Assembly (NCBI RefSeq): GCF_001552215.1
Contig: NZ_BCQT01000004.1
Span: forward strand, 62,001 to 126,000
Length of the DNA stretch: 64,000 bases
From: Actinomadura macra NBRC 14102
Lineage (GTDB): Bacteria > Actinomycetota > Actinomycetes > Streptosporangiales > Streptosporangiaceae
Direction of reading: 5' to 3'
Both the position numbers and the translations under genes were made by a program. Positions 45,942 through 54,661 of this stretch are shown here, piece after piece (the first letter of the stretch is position 1; every line of letters begins with the position of its first letter). The notes below the pieces were generated by a model, which was not told the origin of the DNA, did no database searches, and worked only from the letters and a program-made list of their open reading frames with translations.

Positions 45942-47201
45942 TCAGAGGAGTTCGGTGGTGTCGTTCGGCGCCGCGCGGGTGTGCCCGACGGCGTCGAACA
46001 GCAACCGGGCATGCCGGTTAAGCGTCGCCGGGTCGTAGGTCTTGTGGCCGGTCAGGACGATCGTCAGGTCCGCGGCCTCAAGCGCCGCGGATAGCGACCC
46101 GGCACCGGGAACGTCAGTGCCGTCCACCTGCCAGGACGCGACGTGGGGGTCGTGGTAGGTCAGATCGGCGCCGAGCCGGATCAGCCGGCGGGCCACCGGG
46201 CGGGCCGGGGATTCGCGCTGGTCGGCGATGTCGGCCTTGTAGGTGACGCCGAGCAGCAGGACCTTGGCGCCCTTGAGGGCGCGCCCTTCGCGGTTGAGGA
46301 GTTGCTGGGCGCGTTCGACCACGTAGCGGGGCATCCGGTCATTGATCTCTTGGGCCAGTTCGACGAACCGGAAGGGGTAGCCCAGGGAGCGGACCTTGTA
46401 GGACAGGTAGTTGGGGTCGATCGGGATGCAGTGGCCGCCGACGCCGGGTCCGGGGCGGAACGCCTGGAACCCGAACGGCTTGGTGGCGGCGCAGTCGATC
46501 GCGTCCCACAGGTCGATCCCGAGCTCGTCGCAGAACACCGCCATCTCGTTGACCAGCGCGATGTTCACGTGCCGGTAGGTGTTCTCCAGCAGCTTGGCCA
46601 TCTCGGCCTCGCGGGTGCCACGCGCTTGGACGACCCGTTCCACGAACTTGCCGTAGAACGAGGCGGCGGCCACCGCGCACGCCGGCGTGAAACCACCGAC
46701 GATCTTGGGCGTGTTCCGGATGCCGTAGACGGGGTTGCCCGGGTCGATCCGCTCGGGCGAGAAGGCCAGGTGGAACTGCTCCCCCGCGACCAGGCCGGAG
46801 GTCTCCAGGATCGGGCGGACGACCTCGTCGGTGGTGCCGGGGTAGGTGGTGGATTCCAGCACCACGAGCATGCCGGGCTCCAGGTGCCGGGCGACGGTCT
46901 CGGCCGCCCCGCGGACCGCCGTCAAGTCCGGGCCGCCCTCCGCCGACAGCGGCGTGGGAACACAGATCACCACCGTCTGCGCGCCGTCCAGGACGTTCTC
47001 GTCCAGGCTCGGTTCGAAGCCCTGCCCCAGCATCTCGCCGACCTCGGCGGCCGACACGTCGTCGACGTGCGACCGGCCGGCGCGCAGGCCGGTCACCACA
47101 CGGGCGTCGCGGTCCAGACCGCCGACCTCCAGCCCGGCCCGGCACGCCTCCCGCACCAGCGGAAGTCCGACGTAGCCGAGCCCGATGACCACCACGTCCA
47201 T
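45942..47201 (-). CDS. wecC: UDP-ManNAc-type nucleotide sugar dehydrogenase
   Basis: A 419-residue NAD-dependent enzyme that oxidises C-6 of a UDP-sugar to a uronic acid. Rossmann motif VVVIGLGYVGLPLVREA at the N-terminus; catalytic lysine region ENTYRHVNIALVNE; active-site cysteine in GPGVGGHCIPIDPNYLS; and the C-terminal LLLGVTYKADIADQRESPA domain. Together with the epimerase 2 bp upstream it would make UDP-ManNAcA from UDP-GlcNAc. The ATG at 47201 follows a GGGTGG site. Confidence 0.9.
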   Translation of the reverse strand: MDVVVIGLGYVGLPLVREACRAGLEVGGLDRDARVVTGLRAGRSHVDDVSAAEVGEMLGQGFEPSLDENVLDGAQTVVICVPTPLSAEGGPDLTAVRGAAETVARHLEPGMLVVLESTTYPGTTDEVVRPILETSGLVAGEQFHLAFSPERIDPGNPVYGIRNTPKIVGGFTPACAVAAASFYGKFVERVVQARGTREAEMAKLLENTYRHVNIALVNEMAVFCDELGIDLWDAIDCAATKPFGFQAFRPGPGVGGHCIPIDPNYLSYKVRSLGYPFRFVELAQEINDRMPRYVVERAQQLLNREGRALKGAKVLLLGVTYKADIADQRESPARPVARRLIRLGADLTYHDPHVASWQVDGTDVPGAGSLSAALEAADLTIVLTGHKTYDPATLNRHARLLFDAVGHTRAAPNDTTELL

Positions 47202-47203
47202 CG

Positions 47204-48280
47204 CTACGCCACCCCCGTCCAGCGCCGGACGACGTCGGCGATGCGGACGCCGGCATGCCCGTCCCATAGCGGCGGGGTCCGGTCGGGCCGCTCCAGCCCG
47301 CCGAGCGCCTTGCCCGCCGCGGGGACCAGTTCCTCGAAGGTGACGAGGCGGTTGGTGCCGTGGGTGATGGTGATGGGTCGTTCGGTGTTGGGGCGGACGG
47401 TCAGGCAGGGGACGCCGAGGATGGTGGTCTCCTCCTGGAGGCCGCCGGAGTCGGTGACGACGGCCGCGGCGCCGCGGACGGCGGCGATGAAGTCGATGTA
47501 GCCCAGGGGTTCCAGGACGTGCACGCTCGGGTGGTCGTCGAGCCCGGCGGCCAGCAGGGTGGCGCGGCCGCGCGGGTGGACGGGGATGACCAGGTCGGCG
47601 AGGTCGGCGACGCCGTGCAGGTGCCGTACCAGCGCGGCGGCGGTCTCGGGCGCGTCCACGTTCGCGGGGCGGTGCATCGTCGCCAGGACGTACCGCTCCG
47701 GCAGCCCGTGCGCGGCCCGGACGCGTCCGGTGTCGAACCTGTCCAAGTTGGCGAGCAACGTATCGATCATCGGGTTGCCGACGAAATGCGCCCGCTCCAC
47801 CGGGACGCCCTCGTTCGCCAGATGCCCGATCGCCTCGGGGCTCGTCACAAAACACAGGTCGGACAGCTGGTCGGTGAGCCGCCGGTTGACCTCCTCCGGC
47901 ATGCTCATGTCGAAGCTGCGCAGCCCGGCCTCCACATGGGCGACCGGGATGTGCAGTTTGGCCGCGACCAGTGCGGCAGCGATCGTCGAGTTCACGTCGC
48001 CGTACACGACGACCAGGTCGGGCGAGCGACGCAGGAACTCGCGCTCCAGCCCGATCATCACCGCGGCCGTCTGCTCGGCGTGCCCGCCCGAACCCACACC
48101 CAGGTTGACGTCGGGTTCGGGCAGGCCCAGCTCGTCGAAGAAGACCTTCGACATGCGTTCGTCATAGTGCTGCCCGGTGTGCACAACGGTCTGGTCCAGG
48201 TCGTCGAGTGCGGCGACCACCGGCGCGGCCTTGACCAAGTTCGGCCGGGCGCCGACCACGTGCACCAGCGAGGTGATCAT
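47204..48280 (-). CDS. wecB: UDP-N-acetylglucosamine 2-epimerase (non-hydrolysing)
   Basis: A 358-residue GT-B-fold epimerase that turns UDP-GlcNAc into UDP-ManNAc. Conserved: VHVVGARPNLVKAAPV, the early acid/base residues in VHTGQHYDERMS, VYGDVNSTIAAALVAAK, HVEAGLRSFDMSMPEEVNR and TDSGGLQEETTILGVPCLT. The ATG at 48280 lies 29 bp after the sugar-transferase stop, and the gene ends 2 bp before wecC. It shares the minus-strand operon 49764-45942. Confidence 0.94.
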   Translation of the reverse strand: MITSLVHVVGARPNLVKAAPVVAALDDLDQTVVHTGQHYDERMSKVFFDELGLPEPDVNLGVGSGGHAEQTAAVMIGLEREFLRRSPDLVVVYGDVNSTIAAALVAAKLHIPVAHVEAGLRSFDMSMPEEVNRRLTDQLSDLCFVTSPEAIGHLANEGVPVERAHFVGNPMIDTLLANLDRFDTGRVRAAHGLPERYVLATMHRPANVDAPETAAALVRHLHGVADLADLVIPVHPRGRATLLAAGLDDHPSVHVLEPLGYIDFIAAVRGAAAVVTDSGGLQEETTILGVPCLTVRPNTERPITITHGTNRLVTFEELVPAAGKALGGLERPDRTPPLWDGHAGVRIADVVRRWTGVA

Positions 48281-48309
48281 GTCTTCCCTTCACTACCGTC
48301 CATCGGGCC

Positions 48310-49764
48310 CTAGTAGGCGCCCGAACCGCGGACCACGGCCGCGAGCGTCTTCCAGAGGATCTGCATGTCGAGCACCAGCGACCAGTTCTCGATATAGCGC
48401 AGGTCGAGGCGCACCGACTCCTCCCACGACAGGTCCGAGCGTCCGCTCACCTGCCACAGCCCGGTCATGCCGGGCTTCACCGCGAGGCGCCGGAACACGT
48501 CCTCGCCATAGCGGTCCACCTCGTCCGGCAGCGGCGGGCGCGGGCCGACCAGCGACATCTCGCCGCGCAGCACGTTGACGAGCTGCGGCAGCTCGTCGAT
48601 GGACCAGCGCCGCAGCCGCGAGCCGATCCGGGTGATCCGGGGGTCGTCCTTGAGCTTGAACAGCACGCCGCCGGAGGTGTCGCGGGCCGTGAGCTCGCGA
48701 CGGCGGCGCTCGGCGTCCACGACCATGGTGCGGAACTTCAGCATCCGGAACCCGTTGCCGCCGAGGCCGACGCGCTCCTGCGAGAAGAACGCGGGGCCCG
48801 GGTCGTCCAGCCGGATGAGCAACGCCGTCAAAACCCACAGCGGGGAGAGCAGGACCAGCGCGACGGCCGCGACCGTCCGGTCGAAGAGCGCCTTCACCAC
48901 CCGCCTCATCCCGGCGAGCTGCGGGTGCTCCACGTGCATCAGCGGCAGCCCTGCGACGGGACGGATCGACGTGCGCGGGCCCGCGATGTCCAGCAGCGCG
49001 GACGCCACGAGCAGCTCGGTGTCGGTCTTCTCCAGCTTCCAGGCGAGCCGCCGCAGCTCGACCCCCGCCAGCTCGGGACAGGCGAGCACGGCGACGGCGT
49101 CGGCGTCGCACCGTCTGACGACCTCGGCGACCTCCCACATCCCGCCCTCGACCGGGACGGTGCCCACCCGGTCGAGGCCGCCGTCCGCCGGCAGGCACGC
49201 GGCGACGATCTGCATGCCGTGGTGGCGGGCCCGGCCGAACTCGCGGACCAGCTCGGTCACCGCCTCGCGATGGCCGACCGCGACCGCCCGGCGCATGCCG
49301 TGGCCGCGGGCCCGGCGCCCGTGCAGGTGTTTGCGCAACCGGTACCGGCCGAGCAGGCTCAGCAGCGTCACCGTCGGCAGCGTGACCACGACGAACCCGC
49401 GTGCGACTTCGGCCTTCGTCGCGTAGGACAGGATCGCCACCGCCGCGGTGAGGCTGATCCCGGCGTCCAGGATGCGCCGGTACTCCTCCGAGCCGGCGCC
49501 GAAGAACCGCGACTCGTAGGCGCGGGTCGCGGCCACCCAGCCCACCCAGATGAGCGGCAGCGCCGCCGCGAGCATCGCGTCCGGACGCGGTGCGACCGTG
49601 TCGTCGCCGAACCGGAACAAGAAGCCCACGACACCGGCCGCGAGGGCACAGCAGAAATCCACGGTAATGGTTAGGCGAACATGATCTGAAACCCAGCCGA
49701 CGCCCCTTGATCGTCGGCGGCGCCACAGTGGAACGGCCGTTTCCGAACTATCGACCACACTCAT
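48310..49764 (-). CDS. Polyprenyl-phosphate sugar transferase (initiating enzyme)
   Basis: A 484-residue membrane enzyme of the WbaP/CpsE type that starts repeat-unit synthesis by loading a sugar phosphate on undecaprenyl phosphate. Four or five hydrophobic helices (about 30-180), a middle Rossmann-like nucleotide domain and a C-terminal bacterial sugar transferase domain are seen (KALFDRTVAAVALVLLSP, MLKFRTMVVDAE, GPRPPLPDEVDRY, VKPGMTGLWQVSGRSD). The ATG at 49764 is preferred over one 72 bp upstream, since a GGGGG site precedes it. It heads the minus-strand EPS operon. Confidence 0.92.
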   Translation of the reverse strand: MSVVDSSETAVPLWRRRRSRGVGWVSDHVRLTITVDFCCALAAGVVGFLFRFGDDTVAPRPDAMLAAALPLIWVGWVAATRAYESRFFGAGSEEYRRILDAGISLTAAVAILSYATKAEVARGFVVVTLPTVTLLSLLGRYRLRKHLHGRRARGHGMRRAVAVGHREAVTELVREFGRARHHGMQIVAACLPADGGLDRVGTVPVEGGMWEVAEVVRRCDADAVAVLACPELAGVELRRLAWKLEKTDTELLVASALLDIAGPRTSIRPVAGLPLMHVEHPQLAGMRRVVKALFDRTVAAVALVLLSPLWVLTALLIRLDDPGPAFFSQERVGLGGNGFRMLKFRTMVVDAERRRRELTARDTSGGVLFKLKDDPRITRIGSRLRRWSIDELPQLVNVLRGEMSLVGPRPPLPDEVDRYGEDVFRRLAVKPGMTGLWQVSGRSDLSWEESVRLDLRYIENWSLVLDMQILWKTLAAVVRGSGAY

Positions 49765-49872
49765 GCGGACATCCCCCGCCCCTCCCCGAGGTCCCGCACC
49801 CGCGCCCCCTCCAAGGAACGAATGCCGGACTGACACGACAGTTAAGCTGCCAGTTTCCGAGGTTAAAGGGAA

Positions 49873-49893
49873 GGTAATGCACGAAGATTACCC
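49873..49893. promoter_or_regulatory. GGTAA...TTACC motif in the EPS divergent promoter
   Basis: ggtaa (49873-49877) and ttacc (49888-49892) face each other across 10 nt in the spacer between the sugar transferase and the lipoprotein gene. Similar pairs recur at 51056 and 51135. Confidence 0.35.
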
Positions 49894-49988
49894 TTGGCCG
49901 TATGAGGCCGCCGGGACGTTGAACCATCCAGATGGCCGGAATCGGTCGGACGGCGGGCGTGGCGGTGACCGGAACCTACCCTGACGCC

Positions 49989-51011
49989 GTGCCCCACCTC
50001 TGGAGGACCGCGACACCGGCGCTCGTCGCGGCGACGACCGCCCTGCTGTCGAGCGGCTGCGGCGACGGCGACCGTGACCCCGCCCCGGCGAGGCCGGTCG
50101 GCACGGTGACGCTCGACCTGAGACAGCCGGGACAGCTCGTGTTCCGGCAGGGTGGCACCGGCCCGACGGCGGGCAGGCTCGCCGCCGTGCGGCTGTCCGG
50201 CCCGGCCGGCGCCCCCGTCGTGACGAGCCCGGACAAGCGGACGATCACCGGCACGTCCTGCGTCCGCGTGCACGCCGCCGGTGGCACCGGCGTCTGCCTG
50301 ACGGTCGAGCGCAAGGCGGTGGCGCAGACGTCGGCCGAGATCCTGGACGGCCAGGCACGACGCTCGCACCTGTTCCCGATCGAGGGCGTGCCGAGCCGCG
50401 CCCAGGTGTCGGCGAGCGGACGGATGGTCTCGTGGACGACGTTCGTCGAGGGGCACAACTACCAGAGCAAGAACCTGTCCACCCGCACAGGGGTCTTCGA
50501 CCGGAAGACGGGGCGCCTGTGGCTCGACCTGGAGAAGTTCAAGCTGGTCCAGGACGGGCGCCGCAACTGGTCGGCCGACCTCAACTACTGGGGCGTCACC
50601 TTCACCCGCGATGATGATCGCTTTTACGCGACCGCGCGTACCAAGGAGAAGACCTACCTGGTGGAGGGGCGGGTGAGCACCCGGACCATGCGCACGCTGA
50701 GGACGAACCTGGAGTGCCCGTCGCTGTCCCCCGACGGCACCCGGCTGGCGTTCAAGAAGGCGACCGGCGACCCGTCCAGGCCGTGGCGGCTGCACACGCT
50801 CGACCTCCGCACCATGCGGGAGACGGCGCTGGCCGAGCCCGCTTCGGTCGATGACCAGGCCGTATGGATCGACGATCGGACGGTGGCGTACGGGCTGCTG
50901 CGCAAGGGCGCGGCCAAGAGCGGGACCGACATCTGGACGGTGCCCGCCGACGGGTCGGGCGCGCCACGCCTGCTGCTGGCCGACGCCTACTCCCCGGCCG
51001 CAATCCGATGA
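49989..51011 (+). CDS. Lipoprotein with WD40-like (TolB-type) repeats
   Basis: A 340-residue probable lipoprotein. The GTG at 49989 gives a signal peptide with lipobox LSSGC (basic WRTATPALVAATT, then Cys near 23). An ATG at 49932 is an alternative without a better ribosome site. The mature part has beta-propeller-like repeats: CPSLSPDGTRLAFKK and DIWTVPADGSG are of the PD40/TolB type. No enzyme motif was recognised. Divergent from the EPS operon; a cell-surface role in polysaccharide export or sensing is possible. Confidence 0.72.
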   Translation: MPHLWRTATPALVAATTALLSSGCGDGDRDPAPARPVGTVTLDLRQPGQLVFRQGGTGPTAGRLAAVRLSGPAGAPVVTSPDKRTITGTSCVRVHAAGGTGVCLTVERKAVAQTSAEILDGQARRSHLFPIEGVPSRAQVSASGRMVSWTTFVEGHNYQSKNLSTRTGVFDRKTGRLWLDLEKFKLVQDGRRNWSADLNYWGVTFTRDDDRFYATARTKEKTYLVEGRVSTRTMRTLRTNLECPSLSPDGTRLAFKKATGDPSRPWRLHTLDLRTMRETALAEPASVDDQAVWIDDRTVAYGLLRKGAAKSGTDIWTVPADGSGAPRLLLADAYSPAAIR

Positions 51012-51055
51012 GCTGCCGACCGAATCTCGCCGCCGGACGCCCGAGGGCCGTCTTG

Positions 51056-51146
51056 TTACCGTCTGGTAAGGCGCCCTGGCGCAGCGCTCCCGGTAGACCG
51101 CCCTCGCTTTCCCGGACAGTCTCCGGACCCCCGAGGTAAGTTTACC
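51056..51146. promoter_or_regulatory. Two TTACC/GGTAA inverted repeats upstream of the methyltransferase
   Basis: ttacc-gtct-ggtaa (51056-51069) and ggtaa-gt-ttacc (51135-51146) lie in the 199-bp spacer before the methyltransferase gene. They resemble the pair at 49873 in sequence but not in spacing. Candidate operators; the second may overlap a promoter. Confidence 0.4.
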
Positions 51147-51210
51147 GGCACCCCATGTCCAAAATCGGCCACCTTGAACCCTGGCTTTTTCAGCGGCACT
51201 CCGAACAATA

Positions 51211-51900
51211 ATGAGCCGAATCATTGGACGGGGTGAACGATTGACTCGGCTGCACGCTTTCCGTAACCAATTCGTTGACGCGCCGGGTTCTCTTGGCGCG
51301 CGCTATCGAGCGCGCCGGTGGGACTGGCTGCGCGCGACTTTTCCCGAGCTCGACCGGATGTCGGTGATCGACCTCGGCGGTACGGCGGAGGCGTGGAAGC
51401 GCGCTCCCGTCCAGCCCGCCAGGGTGCACATCGTCAACCTGGAGAAGCCGCCGGCGGACCTGCCGCCCTGGCTGCGCTCGGACCACGCCGACGCCTGCGA
51501 GCTGCCGGCGGAGATCCTGGCGGGCGACTACGACGTGGTGATCTCCAACTCGGTGCTGGAGCACGTGGGCGGGCACGCGCGCCGCCGCCTGTTCGCCGAC
51601 GCGGTGCACGAGCTCGCCGACCGGCACTGGGTCCAGACGCCCTACCGCTACTTCCCGGTGGAACCACACTGGGTGTGCCCGGGAATGCAGTTCCTGCCGG
51701 CCGCGGCGCGGGTGACCGTCGCGCGGCACTGGCCGCTGGTGCACACACCGCCGGCCGACCGCGCCGAGGCGCTGCGCACCGTCCTGGACGTCGAGCTGCT
51801 GAGCCGCACCGAGATGCGCGCCTACTTCCCGCACTCCTCGATCCGCTCGGAGCGGGTCGCCGGGCTGACGAAGTCGCTGATCGCGGTGAAGCGCTCGTGA
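51211..51900 (+). CDS. SAM-dependent methyltransferase
   Basis: A 229-residue class I methyltransferase. The SAM-binding motif is MSVIDLGGTAEAWKR; YDVVISNSVLEHVGG is the typical motif IV/post-IV of MetW/UbiE-like enzymes. It may methylate a sugar or the end of the polysaccharide chain, as seen with capsule-locus methyltransferases. The stop overlaps the GTG of the next gene (GTGA). The start ATG has no strong ribosome site. Confidence 0.83.
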   Translation: MSRIIGRGERLTRLHAFRNQFVDAPGSLGARYRARRWDWLRATFPELDRMSVIDLGGTAEAWKRAPVQPARVHIVNLEKPPADLPPWLRSDHADACELPAEILAGDYDVVISNSVLEHVGGHARRRLFADAVHELADRHWVQTPYRYFPVEPHWVCPGMQFLPAAARVTVARHWPLVHTPPADRAEALRTVLDVELLSRTEMRAYFPHSSIRSERVAGLTKSLIAVKRS

Positions 51901-53084
51901 ACGTGTCACCACGGATGCGGCGGCTGGCGGAGACCGACCCCGCCGCCCGCGACCTGATCGCCCGGCTGATCGGACGGGCCGTCCGCGGCCTGCCGCGGAT
52001 GCGCACCGAGACACCCGGCGGGTTCGTGTTCACCATGCGCGCCGGCGCCGCGCCCGACGGGAAGGTCGACCTGGCCGTCGCGCCCGAGGGGACCAGCCTG
52101 CGCTACGCGGCCATCGTCGCGCTGGGCGCCCGGCTGCTGCCCCCCGACGAGCAGCGCGCGGCGCTCGGCGGCGAGACGGTGGACGAGCTGGTCGGCGCGC
52201 TCGTGGCGCGGCTGGAGGACACCGGCGCCGAGGCGGTCACCTCGCTCGGCGACGTGGCGCTGATCTGCTGGGCGGCGGCGGAGACCGGGCACGGGAAGCT
52301 GGAGCTCGCGCTCGCCCGGCTCGCCGCGGCGGACCCGGCGGGCGGTGGGCCGGTCTTCACCGTGGACGCGGCCTGGGTCGCCTCCGCCCTGGCGGCGGTG
52401 CGGGACGCGGGCGGCGCGCCCGGGGTCGAGGAGCATCTCGGCCGTGCCCGCGACCGGCTGCTCGACGCCCTGCGGGGACGGTCGCTGTTCTCGCACGAGG
52501 CGGGCGGGAGCGGTCTCGTCCCCCGCTACCGCGCTCATGTCGGCTGCTTCGCCGACCAGGTGTACCCCGTCCAGGCGCTGGCCCGGATCGGGGACGACCG
52601 GGCGGTCGCCGCCGCCGACGCCGTCGCGAACGGCATCTGCGCCGTGCAGGGCGACGACGGCCAGTGGTGGTGGCACTACGACGCCCGCACCGGCGAGGTC
52701 GTCGAGGGCTACCCGGTCTACAGCGTCCACCAGCACGCCATGGCACCGATGGCGCTGCTCGACCTCGCCGACGCGGGTGGCACCGCCCACCACCTCGCGA
52801 TAGCCAAGGGCGTGCGCTGGCTGGCCGGGACGGCCGAGACCGGCGCGTCGCTGCTGCCGGGCGCAGAGCCCGGCGAACCCGTCATGACGTGGCGGAAGGT
52901 CGCCCGAAACGATCCCCGCAAGGCCGTCCGGGGGGTGCGCGCGGCGACCACCAGGCTGCGCCCCGGATGGCGGCTCGGCTCCCTTGACCGAAGGTTCCCC
53001 CCGGTCGCCATCGACCGGGAGTGCCGTCCCTACGAGCTCGGGTGGCTCCTGCACACCTGGCTCGGCCCCACTTCAAGGGAGTGA
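51897..53084 (+). CDS. Prenyltransferase/squalene-cyclase-like alpha-alpha barrel protein
   Basis: A 395-residue soluble protein of mostly alpha-helical repeats. The stretch GQWWWHYDARTGEVVEGYPV with SVHQHAMAPMALL resembles the QW repeats of terpene-cyclase/six-hairpin glycosidase-like (alpha/alpha)6 barrels. A basic tract (RKAVRGVRAATTRLRPGWR) lies near the C-terminus. In an EPS locus an (alpha/alpha)6 glycosidase, lyase or epimerase is as likely as a cyclase. No catalytic acid could be assigned. GTG at 51897 overlaps the methyltransferase stop; 2 bp before the WecG-type gene. Confidence 0.55.
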   Translation: MNVSPRMRRLAETDPAARDLIARLIGRAVRGLPRMRTETPGGFVFTMRAGAAPDGKVDLAVAPEGTSLRYAAIVALGARLLPPDEQRAALGGETVDELVGALVARLEDTGAEAVTSLGDVALICWAAAETGHGKLELALARLAAADPAGGGPVFTVDAAWVASALAAVRDAGGAPGVEEHLGRARDRLLDALRGRSLFSHEAGGSGLVPRYRAHVGCFADQVYPVQALARIGDDRAVAAADAVANGICAVQGDDGQWWWHYDARTGEVVEGYPVYSVHQHAMAPMALLDLADAGGTAHHLAIAKGVRWLAGTAETGASLLPGAEPGEPVMTWRKVARNDPRKAVRGVRAATTRLRPGWRLGSLDRRFPPVAIDRECRPYELGWLLHTWLGPTSRE

Positions 53085-53086
53085 CG

Positions 53087-53914
53087 ATGAAGGCGCAGCG
53101 TTCCGAGCCGAACCGGCCTCTCCAGCGTGCCCGTTTCCTCGGCGTCCACCTCGACCCGCTGACCATCGACGAGACCGTCGCCCGTTGCGTGAAGGCGGTC
53201 GAGGAACGGTCGCCGATCACGATCGGGGTGCTGAACGCGGCGAAGATCGTTCGGCTCCGCAAGGACCCCCGGCTGAGCCGGGCGGTGCTGGGCTGCGACC
53301 TGGTGCTGGCGGACGGGCAGTCCGTGGTGTGGGCGGCCGGTCTGCTGCGCCGGCCGCTGCCCGAGCGGGTCGCCGGCATCGACCTGATGCTGTCGCTGCT
53401 GCCCGAGGCGGAGCGGCGCGGCCACCGGGTGTTCTTCCTCGGCGCCCGCCAGGAGGTGCTGGACCGGACCGTGGCGGAGATCCGCCGCCGGTTCCCGCGG
53501 CTGACGGTGGCCGGGTCGCGGCACGGGTACTTCTCCTCCGCCGAGGCCCCGGAGGTCGCCGACGAGATCCGTGCGAGCGGCGCCGACCTGCTGTTCATCG
53601 GGGTGTCATCGCCGATGAAGGAACTGTTCGTCCAGGACTGGTCGGCGCGGACCGGGTCGCAGGTGGTGCACGGCGTCGGCGGCACGTTCGACGTGCTGGC
53701 CGGTGAGGTGCGCCGTGCTCCGGAGTGGTGGCAGCGGCACGGCCTGGAGTGGCTCTACCGCTGCCTTCAGGAGCCGATGCGGCTCGGCCCGCGTTACTTC
53801 ACCACGAACTTCGCGTTCGTCCTGCTGGTGGCCCGTGAGGCCGCGCGAGGGCTCACGCGGGGGCTCACGCGGGGGCAGTCGCGCTCTTCCGGTGCCGGCG
53901 GCGATCGGCGGTGA
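53087..53914 (+). CDS. WecG/TagA/CpsF-family glycosyltransferase (GT26)
   Basis: A 275-residue glycosyltransferase of the family that adds ManNAc(A) to a lipid-linked primer. Conserved: GVLNAAKIVRLRKDP, CDLVLADGQSVVWAAG (with the family's catalytic Asp region), RVAGIDLMLSLL, and FFLGARQEVLD. The late GVGGTFDVLAGEVRRAPEWW motif is also typical. It fits the WecB/WecC pair, which would provide its donor. The ATG at 53087 has AGGGAGTGACG. The 3' end overlaps the convergent Wzz-like gene by 50 bp. Confidence 0.9.
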   Translation: MKAQRSEPNRPLQRARFLGVHLDPLTIDETVARCVKAVEERSPITIGVLNAAKIVRLRKDPRLSRAVLGCDLVLADGQSVVWAAGLLRRPLPERVAGIDLMLSLLPEAERRGHRVFFLGARQEVLDRTVAEIRRRFPRLTVAGSRHGYFSSAEAPEVADEIRASGADLLFIGVSSPMKELFVQDWSARTGSQVVHGVGGTFDVLAGEVRRAPEWWQRHGLEWLYRCLQEPMRLGPRYFTTNFAFVLLVAREAARGLTRGLTRGQSRSSGAGGDRR

Positions 53915-54506
53915 CGGCGGCGTACGTGCCGCCGATCCCACCGATCAGCAGGACGGCGACGAGGGCGCGGGACGGGCGGCCGAGGATCGGCACCGCCCGG
54001 TCGCTGCCCGCGGCGACCTGCCAGGAGATGTACGAGCCGGGCCGCGCCCCCTGGACGGCCTGCTCGCGGCGTAGCCGTTCGCGCAGCACCGCGAGCACCT
54101 TAAGCAGCGTCCCGCGGGCCTTGTCGGCATCGCTCGCCGTCACGCTCAGGGTGAGGTACGGCTGGTCGTGAATGGGCTGTTCCTGGTTGCCGCGGTTGGC
54201 GAGCAGCACCTGAAACGCCGCGGTACCACCCGCCGTCCGGACGGCGCGCCGTCCGGCGGCCGAGTCGAGCCAACGGGACGAAACCTCCGCCATCGTGACC
54301 AGCGACGGGGTAAAACTGGCGAACGAGTTGCGCGGGAACGGCGACTGCGGCGAGAGGAACGTGACGACGGTCCGGGCCTCATAGCGCACCGGCGCCATCT
54401 GCACGCGCAGGATGGCCAGCGCCGTCAAGACGACGGCAACGATCGTCACCAGCGGGTTGCGCCGCAGCGCGGCCCCGAAATCTCGTATCGCCACAAAATG
54501 CTCCAT
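53865..54506 (-). CDS. Wzz-like polysaccharide co-polymerase membrane protein
   Basis: A 213-residue protein with an N-terminal membrane helix (about 17-37, LVTIVAVVLTALAIL) and a C-terminal one (about 175-195), enclosing an exterior domain. That is the topology of chain-length-determinant (Wzz) proteins. The canonical Pro-rich motif before TM2 is not obvious (VPILGRPSRALVA is the nearest). No kinase domain. It is convergent with the WecG-type gene, overlapping it by 50 bp, and divergent from a second Wzz-like gene at 54662. Confidence 0.6.
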   Translation of the reverse strand: MEHFVAIRDFGAALRRNPLVTIVAVVLTALAILRVQMAPVRYEARTVVTFLSPQSPFPRNSFASFTPSLVTMAEVSSRWLDSAAGRRAVRTAGGTAAFQVLLANRGNQEQPIHDQPYLTLSVTASDADKARGTLLKVLAVLRERLRREQAVQGARPGSYISWQVAAGSDRAVPILGRPSRALVAVLLIGGIGGTYAAVTADRRRHRKSATAPA

Positions 54507-54602
54507 TCACGCACGTCCGTGACATCGTGGCATGCGAGGGAGTGCGGTAGAGCTCGCTCGCCGGGTGTGGCCACGTGGCGGCATGACGGAGCCGGCGCGC
54601 GG

Positions 54603-54644
54603 AACTGGACGACCGCAACTAGACGACCGCGGCTAGACGACAGG
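54603..54644 (+). repeat. Three 14-bp tandem repeats upstream of the Wzz-like gene
   Basis: aactggacgaccgc, aactagacgaccgc and ggctagacgacagg follow head to tail without spacers, 18 bp before the start at 54662. Such direct repeats in phase with about 1.3 helical turns may bind a regulator or be an expanded repeat. Confidence 0.7.
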
Positions 54645-54661
54645 GTCGTGAAGGGGGATCG

